From Pseudarthrobacter phenanthrenivorans Sphe3 (GTDB lineage Bacteria; Actinomycetota; Actinomycetes; Actinomycetales; Micrococcaceae), in assembly GCF_000189535.1 (NCBI RefSeq), contig NC_015145.1, positions 2,914,001 through 2,978,000 of the forward strand: 64,000 nt of DNA, in the 5' to 3' direction. Of this stretch, positions 37,693 to 46,113 are shown piece after piece (positions within the stretch are counted from its first letter, which is position 1; the number at the start of each line of letters is the position of its first letter). Under the pieces are notes generated by a model. The model saw nothing but the letters and a program-made list of their open reading frames with translations. It did not search any database and was not told the DNA's origin. The position numbers and the translations under genes are program-made.

Positions 37693-39614
37693 AGGCTACG
37701 ACTGATAGCCCTACTGGGGCATCTGAAGTTTCAGGAAAAGTACTCTCTATCTTGAGGGCTACGGCACGGTCGCTCCACCCTGCCGGCCTTCGGGCGAGGG
37801 AGGGCTGGGCCCTCTGGGTTCTCCTAGCGCTGACAAGCCTCTTATACCTCTGGGGGTTGGACCGCAACGGTTGGGCCAATTCGTACTACTCGGCTGCCGC
37901 CATGGCAGGCTCGCAAGATTGGACCGCGTTCTTTTTTTCCTCGTCGGATCCCGGCAACGCCATCAGCGTGGACAAGCCTCCGCTCAGTCTTTGGGTGATG
38001 TCGGCGTCCGTATGGGCGTTCGGATTGAATCCGTGGAGCATTTTGGTTCCACAGGCGCTAATGGGAGTGGCAAGCGTTTATCTGCTTTATCGCATGCTTT
38101 ATACAAATATCAGCGCAAGTGCTGGCCTCCTTGCTGCCACCGCCCTGGCCGTGACTCCCGTAGCGACGGTTATGTTCCGCTACAACAACCCCGATGCACT
38201 GCTTACTTTGCTAATGATCGGAGTCGCGTACGCCACCTTTGAATCAATCCGGCGAAGCAGTGTGTGGTGGCTTATCTTGGCCGGGGCGCTCACAGGAGCA
38301 GCTCTGCTAACCAAGCAACTTCAGGTTGCACTTATTCTGCCTGCTGTTGCCATCACCTACCTTTTGTTTGCCAATGCCCCGCTTCTAAAGCGTTTGCTTC
38401 ACCTCGTGGTCGCCCTCTTGGCGGCCGGCCTCACAGGCGGCTGGTGGTTCGTGCTGGTACAGATGACCCCCGCTTCCAGCCGGCCCTTTGTAGGAGGGTC
38501 CCGTTTCAACAGCGCCGTTGAGCTGACGTTGGGGTACAACGGCCTGGATCGGCTCACCGGTGAAGACGCCAGCCGCACTATGTCCCCGGCTGCAGTCAAC
38601 CTCGCGGAAAAACTCGATCCGGGGTTTCAGCGTTTCCTTCAGCCTCAGTTTTCCGGGCAATTCGGGTGGTTCCTGCCCCTAGCCATCGCTGGCCTGTGCC
38701 TCGCAATAGTGCACATCAAGCGGCGCAGCGGTAGCACCCAATACCGGGCACTCCTGGTTCTTTGCTCTGTCTGGTTTCTTTGTTCGGCCACGGTCTTGGC
38801 GTTCATGTCCGGGATCGTCCACCCCTACTATTCGTTGACCCTTGTCCCTCCATTGAGTTGTTTGGCGGCCATCGGCCTGATCCACATGTATCGGCTCCGG
38901 CACCGCCGAGGTATGCGCGTTGCGTTAGCAGCGAGCCTCCTGGCGACAATGATCATTGGCTTCGTCTCCGCGAGCCGATCAACGGCTGATTTTCCGTTCG
39001 GACCGCAGGTTGCCCTGGCTGTAGGGTCAGCCGCAGTCGCTCTAACGGTGCTTCCTCCACCTTCGCGGATTCTTAGAGCTGTCTCCGTGGGTGTAGTCGC
39101 GGTCGCGCTCATGGTAGGTCCTGTCGTCTGGTCCATTAACACCGTTCTTAGCCCTCACATCGGCGCTGGCGTTGTAGCTGGACCCAGTATTCTAGGAATC
39201 AGGACAGACCATCCTGATCGGAAACAGCTCGGATCCGACGTGCCAGCCAGCTTTGTTGCGGTCATGTTCGGCGACGTTCCGGAACAAGCGGTCGTCTCCA
39301 GGCTTCGCGCGGCCCCTGAAAGCACACGATGGACAGCCGCCATGGTGGGGTCAGAGACGGCGGCCAACTATCAACTGGACAGCGGACGTTCTGTGCTGCC
39401 CATTGGCGGCTTTGATGGGACGGATCCCCATCCAACACTGGAGCAGTTTCAGACTCTGGTCGGAGAGGGCAAGGTAGCTTCACTTGTCATCCAGGAGTTG
39501 CCGCCTTTGACGCTTGAAGGACGCGGCGAGTCTGCGAAGATTGTTGCTTGGGTGCGGCAACGTTTTTCTGTGGAGCAGGTTGGCGATGCGGAGTATTACG
39601 ACTTGCTTCAATAG
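37689..39614 (+). CDS. GT39/ArnT-like polyprenyl-sugar glycosyltransferase
   Basis: 641 residues, starting at a TTG that overlaps the GT2 stop (TTGA). A GT-C membrane protein: first helix about 41-56, then a large periplasm-facing loop with the motif NAISVDKPPLSLWV (Asp95 as likely catalytic residue), then about eleven more helices and a soluble C-terminal domain of ~130 residues. The motif NNPDALLTLLM near 165 is also typical. It would use the lipid-linked sugar made by the upstream GT2-GtrA protein to decorate an envelope polymer or protein. Substrate unknown. Confidence 0.85.
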   Translation: MKATTDSPTGASEVSGKVLSILRATARSLHPAGLRAREGWALWVLLALTSLLYLWGLDRNGWANSYYSAAAMAGSQDWTAFFFSSSDPGNAISVDKPPLSLWVMSASVWAFGLNPWSILVPQALMGVASVYLLYRMLYTNISASAGLLAATALAVTPVATVMFRYNNPDALLTLLMIGVAYATFESIRRSSVWWLILAGALTGAALLTKQLQVALILPAVAITYLLFANAPLLKRLLHLVVALLAAGLTGGWWFVLVQMTPASSRPFVGGSRFNSAVELTLGYNGLDRLTGEDASRTMSPAAVNLAEKLDPGFQRFLQPQFSGQFGWFLPLAIAGLCLAIVHIKRRSGSTQYRALLVLCSVWFLCSATVLAFMSGIVHPYYSLTLVPPLSCLAAIGLIHMYRLRHRRGMRVALAASLLATMIIGFVSASRSTADFPFGPQVALAVGSAAVALTVLPPPSRILRAVSVGVVAVALMVGPVVWSINTVLSPHIGAGVVAGPSILGIRTDHPDRKQLGSDVPASFVAVMFGDVPEQAVVSRLRAAPESTRWTAAMVGSETAANYQLDSGRSVLPIGGFDGTDPHPTLEQFQTLVGEGKVASLVIQELPPLTLEGRGESAKIVAWVRQRFSVEQVGDAEYYDLLQ

Positions 39615-39907
39615 GCATACTGCCAAGCAAGCTCGCGGGTAGCCAGCCACACCGATTTAGTCCGCTATATCAGCACCAGGATCCTTTAGCACTGGCCAAC
39701 ATCATCCAAGGTCGCGAGCTCCCAATCGCAACTTTCGCCATCCGGAACTAGCGACGCGGCGCCACAGAAGGGGCCGTCACGCACGCTCACTTCCACACCA
39801 CCCGTAAGATTCTGTTGACTTCCATCTTCCCCGCGGCTGTCCTCCGTGTGGTACAACGACAGAAGCCCGCCCCGCCAATGGCGGGACGGGCTTCTGTGCA
39901 AGCGGAT
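39615..39907. other. Intergenic gap, no gene seen
   Basis: The 293 bp between the convergent GT39-like gene and rpsI contain no convincing coding sequence. The only clear element is the terminator hairpin at 39861-39895; base composition is mixed, like the adjacent glycan cluster. Confidence 0.6.
39861..39895. terminator. Terminator after rpsI
   Basis: Arms AGAAGCCCGCCCCGCC (39861-39876) and 39880-39895 pair over 16 positions with one mismatch around loop AAT. It is 12 bp past the rpsI stop codon, with TCT at the feet. It may also stop plus-strand transcripts from the glycan cluster. Confidence 0.82.
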
Positions 39908-40411
39908 TTAGCGCTTGGAGTACTGCTGGGCCTTGCGGGCCTTCTTGAGACCGGCCTTCTTACGCTCGATGACGCGGGCGTCGCGGGACAGGTAACCGGC
40001 CTTCTTCAGGGTGGCGCGGTTGTTCTCGACGTCGATCTCGTTCAGCGAGCGGGCGATGCCGAGGCGCAGGGCACCGGCCTGGCCGGAGATGCCGCCGCCG
40101 TGGATGCGGGCGATGACGTCGTAGGCGCCTTCGAGATCAAGGATCTTGAAGGGCTCGTTGACGTCCTGCTGGTGCAGCTTGTTCGGGAAGTAGTTGTCCA
40201 GCGCACGGCCGTTGATGGTCCACTTGCCGGTGCCGGGCACGACGCGGACGCGTGCAACGGCTTCCTTGCGGCGGCCAACTGCTGCGCCGGCAACCGTCAG
40301 GGCCGGGCGCTCCTTCTTCGGCGCAGCTTCGGCAGCTGAGCTTTCAGAGGTGTAGCTGGTCAGGGTTTCCTCGGCCTCGACGGCCTCGGTGGTCTCTTCG
40401 TTCTGAGCCAC
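39908..40411 (-). CDS. rpsI: 30S ribosomal protein S9
   Basis: 167 residues from a GTG. The core S9 domain (about 40-167) shows [38 protein letters not shown] and the conserved basic tail ending QQYSKR, which contacts tRNA in the P site. The first ~38 residues are an acidic Glu/Ala/Thr/Ser extension found in actinobacterial S9. It lies 38 bp downstream of rplM. Confidence 0.97.
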   Translation of the reverse strand: MAQNEETTEAVEAEETLTSYTSESSAAEAAPKKERPALTVAGAAVGRRKEAVARVRVVPGTGKWTINGRALDNYFPNKLHQQDVNEPFKILDLEGAYDVIARIHGGGISGQAGALRLGIARSLNEIDVENNRATLKKAGYLSRDARVIERKKAGLKKARKAQQYSKR

Positions 40412-40449
40412 GATTCTCCTTGTATAGATAAGTTGTTTGGTGGCCAGGA

Positions 40450-40893
40450 CTACTGGGCGACCTGGGTGATTTCGAAAGTCTTGGGCTGCTGGGCGGCGTG
40501 CGGGTGCTCAGCACCGCGGTACACCTTCAGCTTGCCGAGCTGCTGGGCAGCAAGGGAGTTCTTGGGGAGCATGCCCTTGATGGCCTTCTCAACGGCGCGG
40601 ACCGGGTTGGATTCCAGCAGTTCCGCGTAGTTGACGGAGGTCAGGCCGCCCGGGTAGCCGGAGTGGCGGTATGCGCGCTTCTGCTCCAGCTTGGCGCCGG
40701 TCAGGGCTACCTTTTCAGCGTTGATGATGATGACGAAGTCGCCCATGTCCATGTGGGATGCATAGGTGGCCTTGTGCTTGCCGCGCAGCAGGATTGCGGT
40801 CTGGCTTGCAAGACGACCAAGGACAACGTCTGTGGCGTCAATGACGTGCCACTGGCGGTTGATATCGCCGGGCTTCGGGGTGTACGTACGCAC
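40450..40893 (-). CDS. rplM: 50S ribosomal protein L13
   Basis: 147 residues from the GTG at 40893, the usual family length. Starts [20 protein letters not shown], the actinobacterial L13 start; [13 protein letters not shown] and [14 protein letters not shown] are conserved. The frame is open upstream to 40950, but that extension is not L13-like. The 295 bp upstream, shared with the divergent prepilin peptidase gene, hold the rplM-rpsI promoter and leader. Confidence 0.97.
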   Translation of the reverse strand: MRTYTPKPGDINRQWHVIDATDVVLGRLASQTAILLRGKHKATYASHMDMGDFVIIINAEKVALTGAKLEQKRAYRHSGYPGGLTSVNYAELLESNPVRAVEKAIKGMLPKNSLAAQQLGKLKVYRGAEHPHAAQQPKTFEITQVAQ

Positions 40894-41188
40894 GGTGTTT
40901 GCCTCGTTCTTGTTCTGGCGTTCTTGTTTAGGTGTCGCTAGCTCGCGCACCTACTGTCTGCGCGCTACCGGAACAGAGGTGAGGGCTCTATGTAACCAGT
41001 CATCCTGTGGTTCCGAATGTGCACGTTGAGTAGTCATCCTGCAACCGGATTCTCAAGCGGGCACGCACCATCGGAATAGGACACGCACAACGACTACCAA
41101 GATTAGCGCGTCAGGGGGTTCAGGGTCAAAATGGGGTAGCCGGACGCCATTTCAGCGCATGCCGGCGTGACGGGCGCAGGGGGTCGCG
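40894..41188. promoter_or_regulatory. Divergent rplM / prepilin peptidase upstream region
   Basis: A 295-bp gap without a convincing gene, expected to contain the rplM-rpsI promoter on the minus strand and a promoter for the prepilin peptidase gene. The 10-bp direct repeat AGTCATCCTG occurs at 40998-41007 and 41032-41041 (34 bp apart). No individual promoter boxes can be assigned with confidence. Confidence 0.45.
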
Positions 41189-41854
41189 GTGGATGCAGTA
41201 GGTAATGAGGGGTTCGCAGGCTGGCTTCCAGTCCTCGCCGCCGGAGTTTTGGGCACGGCGCTCTCCCTTGCGGCCGACAGCCTTGTCGCGCGGCTCCTTC
41301 CCCGGTTAGGCGGGCGGGCATCCCCTGCCGTTCGTATTACGACGGCGGCCCTCACCTTTGCGTTCTGCGCCCTGTTTGCTGTGCACTTTGGAATTGTCCC
41401 TGAATTGCCGGCCTTTATATTCTTTGCGATCCTGGGAATACAGCTTGCCCGTACCGACGTTGCCCTGCATTTACTGCCAAACCCCATGGTTCTCGCGTTA
41501 CTCGCAGGCGGTTTCCTCCTGTTATTAGTGCCCGCGGTCTTCGCTCTGCGAACCCCGGACCTTCTCCGGGCATTACTTGCCGCCGTCATTTTGTTCGCCG
41601 TCTACCTGATCCTGGCCCTGATCTCCCCCGGGGCCATAGGGATGGGCGATGTGAAACTGGCCGCGCCCATCGGTCTTTACCTGGGGTACCTAGGCTGGAC
41701 CCATTTGCTCTACGGCGGCCTCCTTGGCTTCATCTTGAACGGTTTGGTCACACTGGTTGTGGTGGCGATTAAAGGCCGGAAAGACGCGGCGGAAGTAGCA
41801 CACGGGCCCTCCATGCTCGGGGCAACCGCGGGCATCGCACTGCTGCTCGCCTAG
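41189..41854 (+). CDS. Type IV/Flp prepilin peptidase (A24 family)
   Basis: 221 residues, about seven membrane helices, from the GTG at 41189 preceded by AGGGGG. The aspartic prepilin peptidase motif GMGDVKLAAPIGLY is present; the first catalytic Asp is likely in the cytoplasmic loop after LARTDVALHLLPNP. The N-terminal methylase domain of PilD-type enzymes is absent, as is usual for Flp-dedicated TadV/CpaA peptidases. It is the only prepilin peptidase in the window and must serve the three Flp pilins and the pseudopilins of both Tad loci, unless another lies elsewhere. Confidence 0.88.
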   Translation: MDAVGNEGFAGWLPVLAAGVLGTALSLAADSLVARLLPRLGGRASPAVRITTAALTFAFCALFAVHFGIVPELPAFIFFAILGIQLARTDVALHLLPNPMVLALLAGGFLLLLVPAVFALRTPDLLRALLAAVILFAVYLILALISPGAIGMGDVKLAAPIGLYLGYLGWTHLLYGGLLGFILNGLVTLVVVAIKGRKDAAEVAHGPSMLGATAGIALLLA

Positions 41855-41882
41855 CACTCCCATAGCTTCCAACCAGAGGCCC

Positions 41883-41989
41883 AAGTACGCCTCAAGCAGG
41901 TAGTACCCGAAGAGGCCGGCGCACCCACCTGAGTACTCCCCCTTTGTTTCGAGTACGTACTTTTTGCACGCCTCAAAAAAGTCGAGTAC
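41883..41989. promoter_or_regulatory. Cluster of GTAC-centred motifs upstream of flp genes
   Basis: Within about 110 bp upstream of the first Flp gene, GTAC recurs at five places, mostly as (G/A)AGTAC: 41883-41888, in TAGTACCC near 41901, the palindrome GAGTACTC (41931-41938), the palindrome AGTACGTACT (41952-41961) and GAGTACC (41984-41990). The direct repeat ACGCCTCAA also occurs at about 41887 and 41968. This may be a binding array for a dimeric regulator; no family can be named. Confidence 0.35.
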
Positions 41990-42123
41990 CACTACCCATT
42001 GTTGCCTTTGCCCCCAAAATGACAATCTCTTCTTAGCGAAGTCCAGCCGCTAAAGACTTATGGGGGCAGCTGGAAATTCGTTGAAATCAATTGGTTCCAT
42101 TTCACCGAATTAAGGACAATAAA

Positions 42124-42318
42124 ATGACTTCTCTTATGGTCTCTATGACTGCTTTCATCGCCGGCGTCAAGGATCGCCTGGCCCGTGAAGAAAAGGGCGC
42201 AACGATGGTTGAGTACGGCATTATGGTCGCCTTCATCGCCGTTCTGGTAATGGCCGCTGTCATCATTCTCGGCCCCAAGATCGCAGGCCTCTTCACGTCT
42301 GTATCAACCGCAATCTAG
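42124..42318 (+). CDS. flp: Flp pilin 1 (Tad locus 1)
   Basis: 64 residues from the ATG at 42124 (AAGGA at 7 nt). A short basic leader of ~25 residues ends EEKG, followed by the mature N terminus [15 protein letters not shown]; cleavage is expected after that Gly, with the Flp-specific Glu-Tyr pair at mature positions 5-6. The rest is one hydrophobic helix ending in FTSVSTAI. It is the main subunit of an Flp pilus. It forms a tandem pair with the flp at 42406, with a hairpin between them. Confidence 0.93.
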   Translation: MTSLMVSMTAFIAGVKDRLAREEKGATMVEYGIMVAFIAVLVMAAVIILGPKIAGLFTSVSTAI

Positions 42319-42326
42319 GTGAATGT

Positions 42327-42373
42327 CCGGGGTCGGGGCGAAGGAATAATTTACGCCCTCACCCCAACCCCGG
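42327..42373 (+). terminator. Hairpin between flp1 and flp2
   Basis: CCGGGGT (42327-42333) pairs with ACCCCGG (42367-42373), and GGGG (42335-42338) with CCCC (42362-42365), enclosing an A/T-rich loop. No U-tract follows directly. It may attenuate transcription or shield the flp1 message. Confidence 0.6.
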
Positions 42374-42405
42374 AACACAGAACCTGATTTTCCTAAGGAG
42401 TCGAC

Positions 42406-42600
42406 ATGAGCGCATTCATTACAATCATCGTCACGTTCCTCGAAACCGTCCAGAAGCGCGTCAACTCGAATGAGAAGGGCGCCACCATGGTTGAGTACGG
42501 CATCATGGTCGCTTTCATCGCTGTAGTCGTCATGGCGGCGGTAATCGTACTGGGGCCCAAGGTAGCAGAGCTCTTCACCCAAGTTTCCACCGCAATCTAG
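42406..42600 (+). CDS. flp: Flp pilin 2 (Tad locus 1)
   Basis: 64 residues, ATG at 42406 with TAAGGAG upstream. The leader [25 protein letters not shown] differs from flp1, but the mature part [21 protein letters not shown] and the end VSTAI are nearly identical, so this is a recent tandem duplicate or the two are under gene conversion. The Glu-Tyr Flp motif and the expected Gly-Ala cleavage site are intact. Confidence 0.93.
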   Translation: MSAFITIIVTFLETVQKRVNSNEKGATMVEYGIMVAFIAVVVMAAVIVLGPKVAELFTQVSTAI

Positions 42601-42606
42601 GGCATC

Positions 42607-42647
42607 AATGGTTCTTGTGGTGATTGCTCATCACCACAAGAACCATT
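42607..42647 (+). terminator. Perfect 18-bp hairpin after flp2
   Basis: Arms 42607-42624 (AATGGTTCTTGTGGTGAT) and 42630-42647 are perfectly complementary, with loop TGCTC, starting 6 bp past the flp2 stop. The following CGTACTTTT is moderately U-rich. It separates pilin genes from tadE and likely gives partial termination or 3'-end protection of pilin mRNA. Confidence 0.85.
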
Positions 42648-42685
42648 CGTACTTTTCAACCCGCAGGACACACTGGGGAGCATTC

Positions 42686-43093
42686 ATGTATTCAGACAGG
42701 AAGGAAAGAGGCGCTGTGGCGGTCGAGATGGCAATCGTACTCCCGCTGCTGCTGCTTCTTCTTCTGGGCATTATAGAGTTTGGACGAGTTTTCAACGTCC
42801 AGGTCTCCCTGACCCAGGCCGCCCGTGAGGGCGCACGTTACGCAGCAATCCACCACGACGAAGCAGGATTGGATGTGCGGGGAACGGCACTTGCGGCAGC
42901 GCCGGCTCTCGCCGGGCTGCCCGTGTCCGTATCCGACAACTCCAGCAGCTGCTCAAGTGGGTCGGATGTCGAGGTGACGACCAGCGTTGCATTGCCTTCG
43001 TTAACAGGCTTCCTTGACGCCGGCTTCTTCGGCGCCCCGGGGATCTTTCCACTGTCCATGAAGGGAGTGGGGGTAATGCGATGTGGCGGTTAA
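42686..43093 (+). CDS. tadE: TadE-like pseudopilin (Tad locus 1)
   Basis: 135 residues from the ATG at 42686 (GGGGAG at 5 nt). TadE-type: short basic leader ending KERG, then [25 protein letters not shown] as a prepilin-like hydrophobic helix with Glu at position 5 of the mature form. The remaining ~95 residues are exported and end [11 protein letters not shown], with a cysteine near the C terminus. Minor pilins of this class support Flp pilus assembly. It overlaps the TadG-like gene by 13 nt. Confidence 0.9.
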   Translation: MYSDRKERGAVAVEMAIVLPLLLLLLLGIIEFGRVFNVQVSLTQAAREGARYAAIHHDEAGLDVRGTALAAAPALAGLPVSVSDNSSSCSSGSDVEVTTSVALPSLTGFLDAGFFGAPGIFPLSMKGVGVMRCGG

Positions 43094-44139
43094 CTCAGCG
43101 AACTCATACAACGTGCGACTCCTCCACCACCCACGAAAGCCCAGAGCGAGGCGCGGCCACGATTCTGGTGGCAGTCTTAATGGTTGCTCTGCTTGGATGC
43201 GCAGCATTAGCCGTTGACGTGGGGGCGATGTATGCAGAAAAGGCACAAATCCAGAACGGTGCTGATGCAACATCACTAGCCATCGCCGAGGAGTGTGCGA
43301 ATGGGGTCAATTGCGCAGTAGCGATGGCAGCCCCGGCAAACCGGCTTGCCGATGCAAATGCTAATGATGGGGCCACAGGCGTTTTCTCAGTAACACAACC
43401 TAGCCCTTCGACCATCCGGGTGGAGACCAACGCTCGTGAAGCGGGGTCAGGCGACAATCATTTTTCCCTCTTCTTTGCCCGGGTCCTAGGAATCGACACG
43501 AGCCAAATTACGGCTGCTGCCGAAGCCTCGTGGGGTCCGCCATCGTCTGGTTCCACGCTTCCCTGGACGGTGAGTGAATGCGTTTTCCGCAAGTACTTGA
43601 CGCCTACTCAGTTGACTGAACTTGATACCACTGGGAGCTTCACCGGCGATCCCACACCTACGCACATCTTGCTGCGCTATGACGAAAACACTCCTGACTA
43701 CCCCGGTTGCGCCAGCCAGAACGGATACCAGCCAGGCGGATTCGGATGGCTGGAGACCGACGAAGGCTGTAGTGCGGATATCGAACTCGATGCCACTGTG
43801 CAAGGCCAGCCAGGCAACCATTTCCCTACAGCGGCGGAATGCGACGCCATCCTGACAAACATCATGGACGAACCTGCACTGGTACCGCTGTTCGATTCCG
43901 CTACGGACGGCGGGGGCAATACCGTCTACACGCTGGTCGGGTTTGCTGCATTCCAAGTCACGGGCTACAAGTTCGGTGGCCCTTCTGTGACCCATAACGA
44001 TCCGGCTGCGCCTAGCTGCACCGGCAATTGCAGAGGACTTCAGGGCTACTTTGTCCGCTTCGTAACTCTCGAAGAGGCCGTCGTTACCACCGGCAGGGGC
44101 CCGAACTTTGGGGCAACCAAGGTGTTCCTATCGAAGTAA
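43081..44139 (+). CDS. TadG-like protein with cysteine-bearing surface domain (locus 1)
   Basis: 352 residues. The N-terminal leader ends PERG, followed by [43 protein letters not shown], the Tad (TadG-N) domain. From about residue 160 the extracellular part has Cys residues at several places and ends with the block [21 protein letters not shown], which recurs in the locus 2 paralogue. It is probably a minor pilin/adhesive or assembly factor at the cell surface. The start overlaps tadE by 13 nt, as in locus 2. Confidence 0.85.
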   Translation: MWRLTQRTHTTCDSSTTHESPERGAATILVAVLMVALLGCAALAVDVGAMYAEKAQIQNGADATSLAIAEECANGVNCAVAMAAPANRLADANANDGATGVFSVTQPSPSTIRVETNAREAGSGDNHFSLFFARVLGIDTSQITAAAEASWGPPSSGSTLPWTVSECVFRKYLTPTQLTELDTTGSFTGDPTPTHILLRYDENTPDYPGCASQNGYQPGGFGWLETDEGCSADIELDATVQGQPGNHFPTAAECDAILTNIMDEPALVPLFDSATDGGGNTVYTLVGFAAFQVTGYKFGGPSVTHNDPAAPSCTGNCRGLQGYFVRFVTLEEAVVTTGRGPNFGATKVFLSK

Positions 44140-44188
44140 CTGAGCAGGACTACGTCTCGCTTGCCACGTCAATAAAGGAGCAATTGAA

Positions 44189-44914
44189 GTGAAATCACGC
44201 CTACTGGGAGGCTTAGCCGCATTACTGCTGGCAGTAGTGGGAGCTGCTCTCCTGTTCGTCTATGTTCAGGGCGCCTCAGCCCGCGCCCAAGCCGGACTTG
44301 AACCTGTTAACGTCCTTGTTGTCAAAGAGAAGGTCCCGGCGGGCACCAAAACGTCGGATTTGTCAGCCAAACTGCGTGTCGACTCGATCCCCAAGTCTGC
44401 GGTTCCTGCAGGTGCCCTGACTAGCCTGGACCAACAGGAAGGCAAGGTCACGGCAGTCGCTCTGGAGCCAGGCGAACAACTGATGGCCACTCGGTTGGTG
44501 GATCCACGGGACTTGGCGCCTGGCACGGTTCCAGTTCCTGAGGGACTCGAGGAAGTCACTCTCTTGCTGTCACCCGAACGTATCCTCGGAGGCCGGCTTG
44601 AAGCTGGCGACACAGTGACCATCTACTCTTCATTCGACAAAGAGGACGGACAAACGGGCTTGCTGTTCCACGATGTCCTCATCACCGCCGTGCAGAAGGC
44701 ACCGTCTGATTCAAAGAACAATTCAGGTTCGGGTTCATCCGAGCCGGCAGTTGAGATGCCAAACGGTTCTGCTTTTATCACGTTCGCCAGAAGCGACTCT
44801 GACGCTTCGAAACTCATCTACAGTGCGGAGTTTGGAAAGCTGTGGCTGGCCAAGCAAAGCGAATCAACCGTGAAGTCAACGCCGCCAGTAACCACATTCG
44901 GAGGGCTGTTCTGA
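44189..44914 (+). CDS. cpaB: CpaB/RcpC-like SAF-domain protein (locus 1)
   Basis: 241 residues from the GTG at 44189 (AAGGAG at 8 nt). One N-terminal membrane helix (about 4-27), then a SAF domain (VNVLVVKEKVPAGTKTSDL, VALEPGEQLMATRLVDP) and a second conserved region (PEGLEEVTLLLSPERILGGRLEAGD, TVTIYSSF). In diderm bacteria CpaB associates with the outer-membrane secretin; no secretin gene is present here, so in this monoderm it must have a cell-wall or membrane role. Its stop overlaps the tadZ start (TGATG). Confidence 0.87.
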   Translation: MKSRLLGGLAALLLAVVGAALLFVYVQGASARAQAGLEPVNVLVVKEKVPAGTKTSDLSAKLRVDSIPKSAVPAGALTSLDQQEGKVTAVALEPGEQLMATRLVDPRDLAPGTVPVPEGLEEVTLLLSPERILGGRLEAGDTVTIYSSFDKEDGQTGLLFHDVLITAVQKAPSDSKNNSGSGSSEPAVEMPNGSAFITFARSDSDASKLIYSAEFGKLWLAKQSESTVKSTPPVTTFGGLF

Positions 44915-46113
44915 TGAGCCGTTTTGTGGCCATAACCGCAGTACGTGATTTCGAAGGACGTATTCGTCAGGCAATCACCGGCGCACTTCATGGCGAATTA
45001 CAGACCCTATCGCCGGCGATTCTGTCGGGGGGACCGGATGATGTTTTCAAGCAGCTCAATGGCGCCCCACCCGAAGTTCTTATCCTGGGCCCAGGTGTAG
45101 CACCAGATGACGCCCTAAAGTTGGCTACGGTTTTCGACCTGCAGTATCCGGAAATCAGCCTCCTCCTCATTGCGGAGGCAAGCCCGGAGCTAGTACTACG
45201 CGCTATGCATGCGGGCATTCGGGACGTGGTGTCGGCGGAGATTGGTCCTAGTGAACTGCGGGTCCTTCTCGAGCGAGCATGTCTGGCTTCCGCTAGTCGC
45301 CGCCGTGGCATGGCTCCCGCCGCCGAAGGGCTGCAGGATCGCGGAAGGGTCATCGCGGTCATGTCTCCAAAGGGAGGCGTTGGCAAGACTACTGTCGCCA
45401 CTAACCTGGCAATTGGGCTGGGAAAAGTGGCACCCATGAGCGTCGTCCTGGTGGACCTCGATCTGCAATTTGGTGACGTCGCCTCCGGACTATTGCTGGA
45501 GCCGGAGCACTCAATCACTGATGCAGTTCATGGCGCCGCTTCACAGGACTCCATGGTGCTCAAAGCATTCCTGACTGTACATCCAGCGGGGATTTACGCG
45601 CTCTGCGGCCCAAAGACTCCTGCAGAATCTGATTTCATCACGGCTGAGCATGTCAACAGGCTTATCAATCAGTTGGCAAGCGAGTTCAAGTATGTAGTGG
45701 TAGACACTGCCCCTGGGCTCGGCGAACATGTCCTGGCGACGCTGGAGCAGGCAACAGACGGCGTCTGGGTGTGCGGGATGGACGTGCCCAGTATTCGCGG
45801 TCTGCACAAGTGCTTTTCAGTGCTTCGGGAACTCCAACTGCTGCCCCAAGGGCGGCACACCGTCCTGAATTTTGCCGACCGGAAGAGCGGCATATCAGTT
45901 CAGGACGTTGAAGCAACGATCGGAGTTCCCGTGGACACAGTGGTGCCACGGTCCAAGACTCTTCCCTTTTCTACCAATCGAGGTGTTCCCATCCTTCAAA
46001 GCAACGCCAGGGATTCTGCCTCCAAGGGCCTGAAAAAGCTCGTGGATCGCTTTGATCCCCAATGGCAGGCTTCCCCACAAACCAAGCTTCATCGAAGGGT
46101 GGTTGTCTCATGA
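44914..46113 (+). CDS. tadZ: TadZ/CpaE ParA-like localisation ATPase (locus 1)
   Basis: 399 residues. An N-terminal atypical receiver-like domain (about 1-125; [17 protein letters not shown]) without an obvious phospho-acceptor Asp is followed by a ParA/MinD-type ATPase with the deviant Walker [11 protein letters not shown] (151-160), [17 protein letters not shown] and the conserved [23 protein letters not shown]. TadZ marks the assembly site at the membrane. Domain positions coincide exactly with the locus 2 paralogue. ATGA overlap with tadA. Confidence 0.92.
   Translation: MSRFVAITAVRDFEGRIRQAITGALHGELQTLSPAILSGGPDDVFKQLNGAPPEVLILGPGVAPDDALKLATVFDLQYPEISLLLIAEASPELVLRAMHAGIRDVVSAEIGPSELRVLLERACLASASRRRGMAPAAEGLQDRGRVIAVMSPKGGVGKTTVATNLAIGLGKVAPMSVVLVDLDLQFGDVASGLLLEPEHSITDAVHGAASQDSMVLKAFLTVHPAGIYALCGPKTPAESDFITAEHVNRLINQLASEFKYVVVDTAPGLGEHVLATLEQATDGVWVCGMDVPSIRGLHKCFSVLRELQLLPQGRHTVLNFADRKSGISVQDVEATIGVPVDTVVPRSKTLPFSTNRGVPILQSNARDSASKGLKKLVDRFDPQWQASPQTKLHRRVVVS

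Noticed and set aside
44914..45290. The TadZ N-terminal region as a true phospho-receiver
   Set aside because: The fold resembles a receiver, but no Asp at the expected phosphorylation position is evident, as for other CpaE/TadZ proteins.
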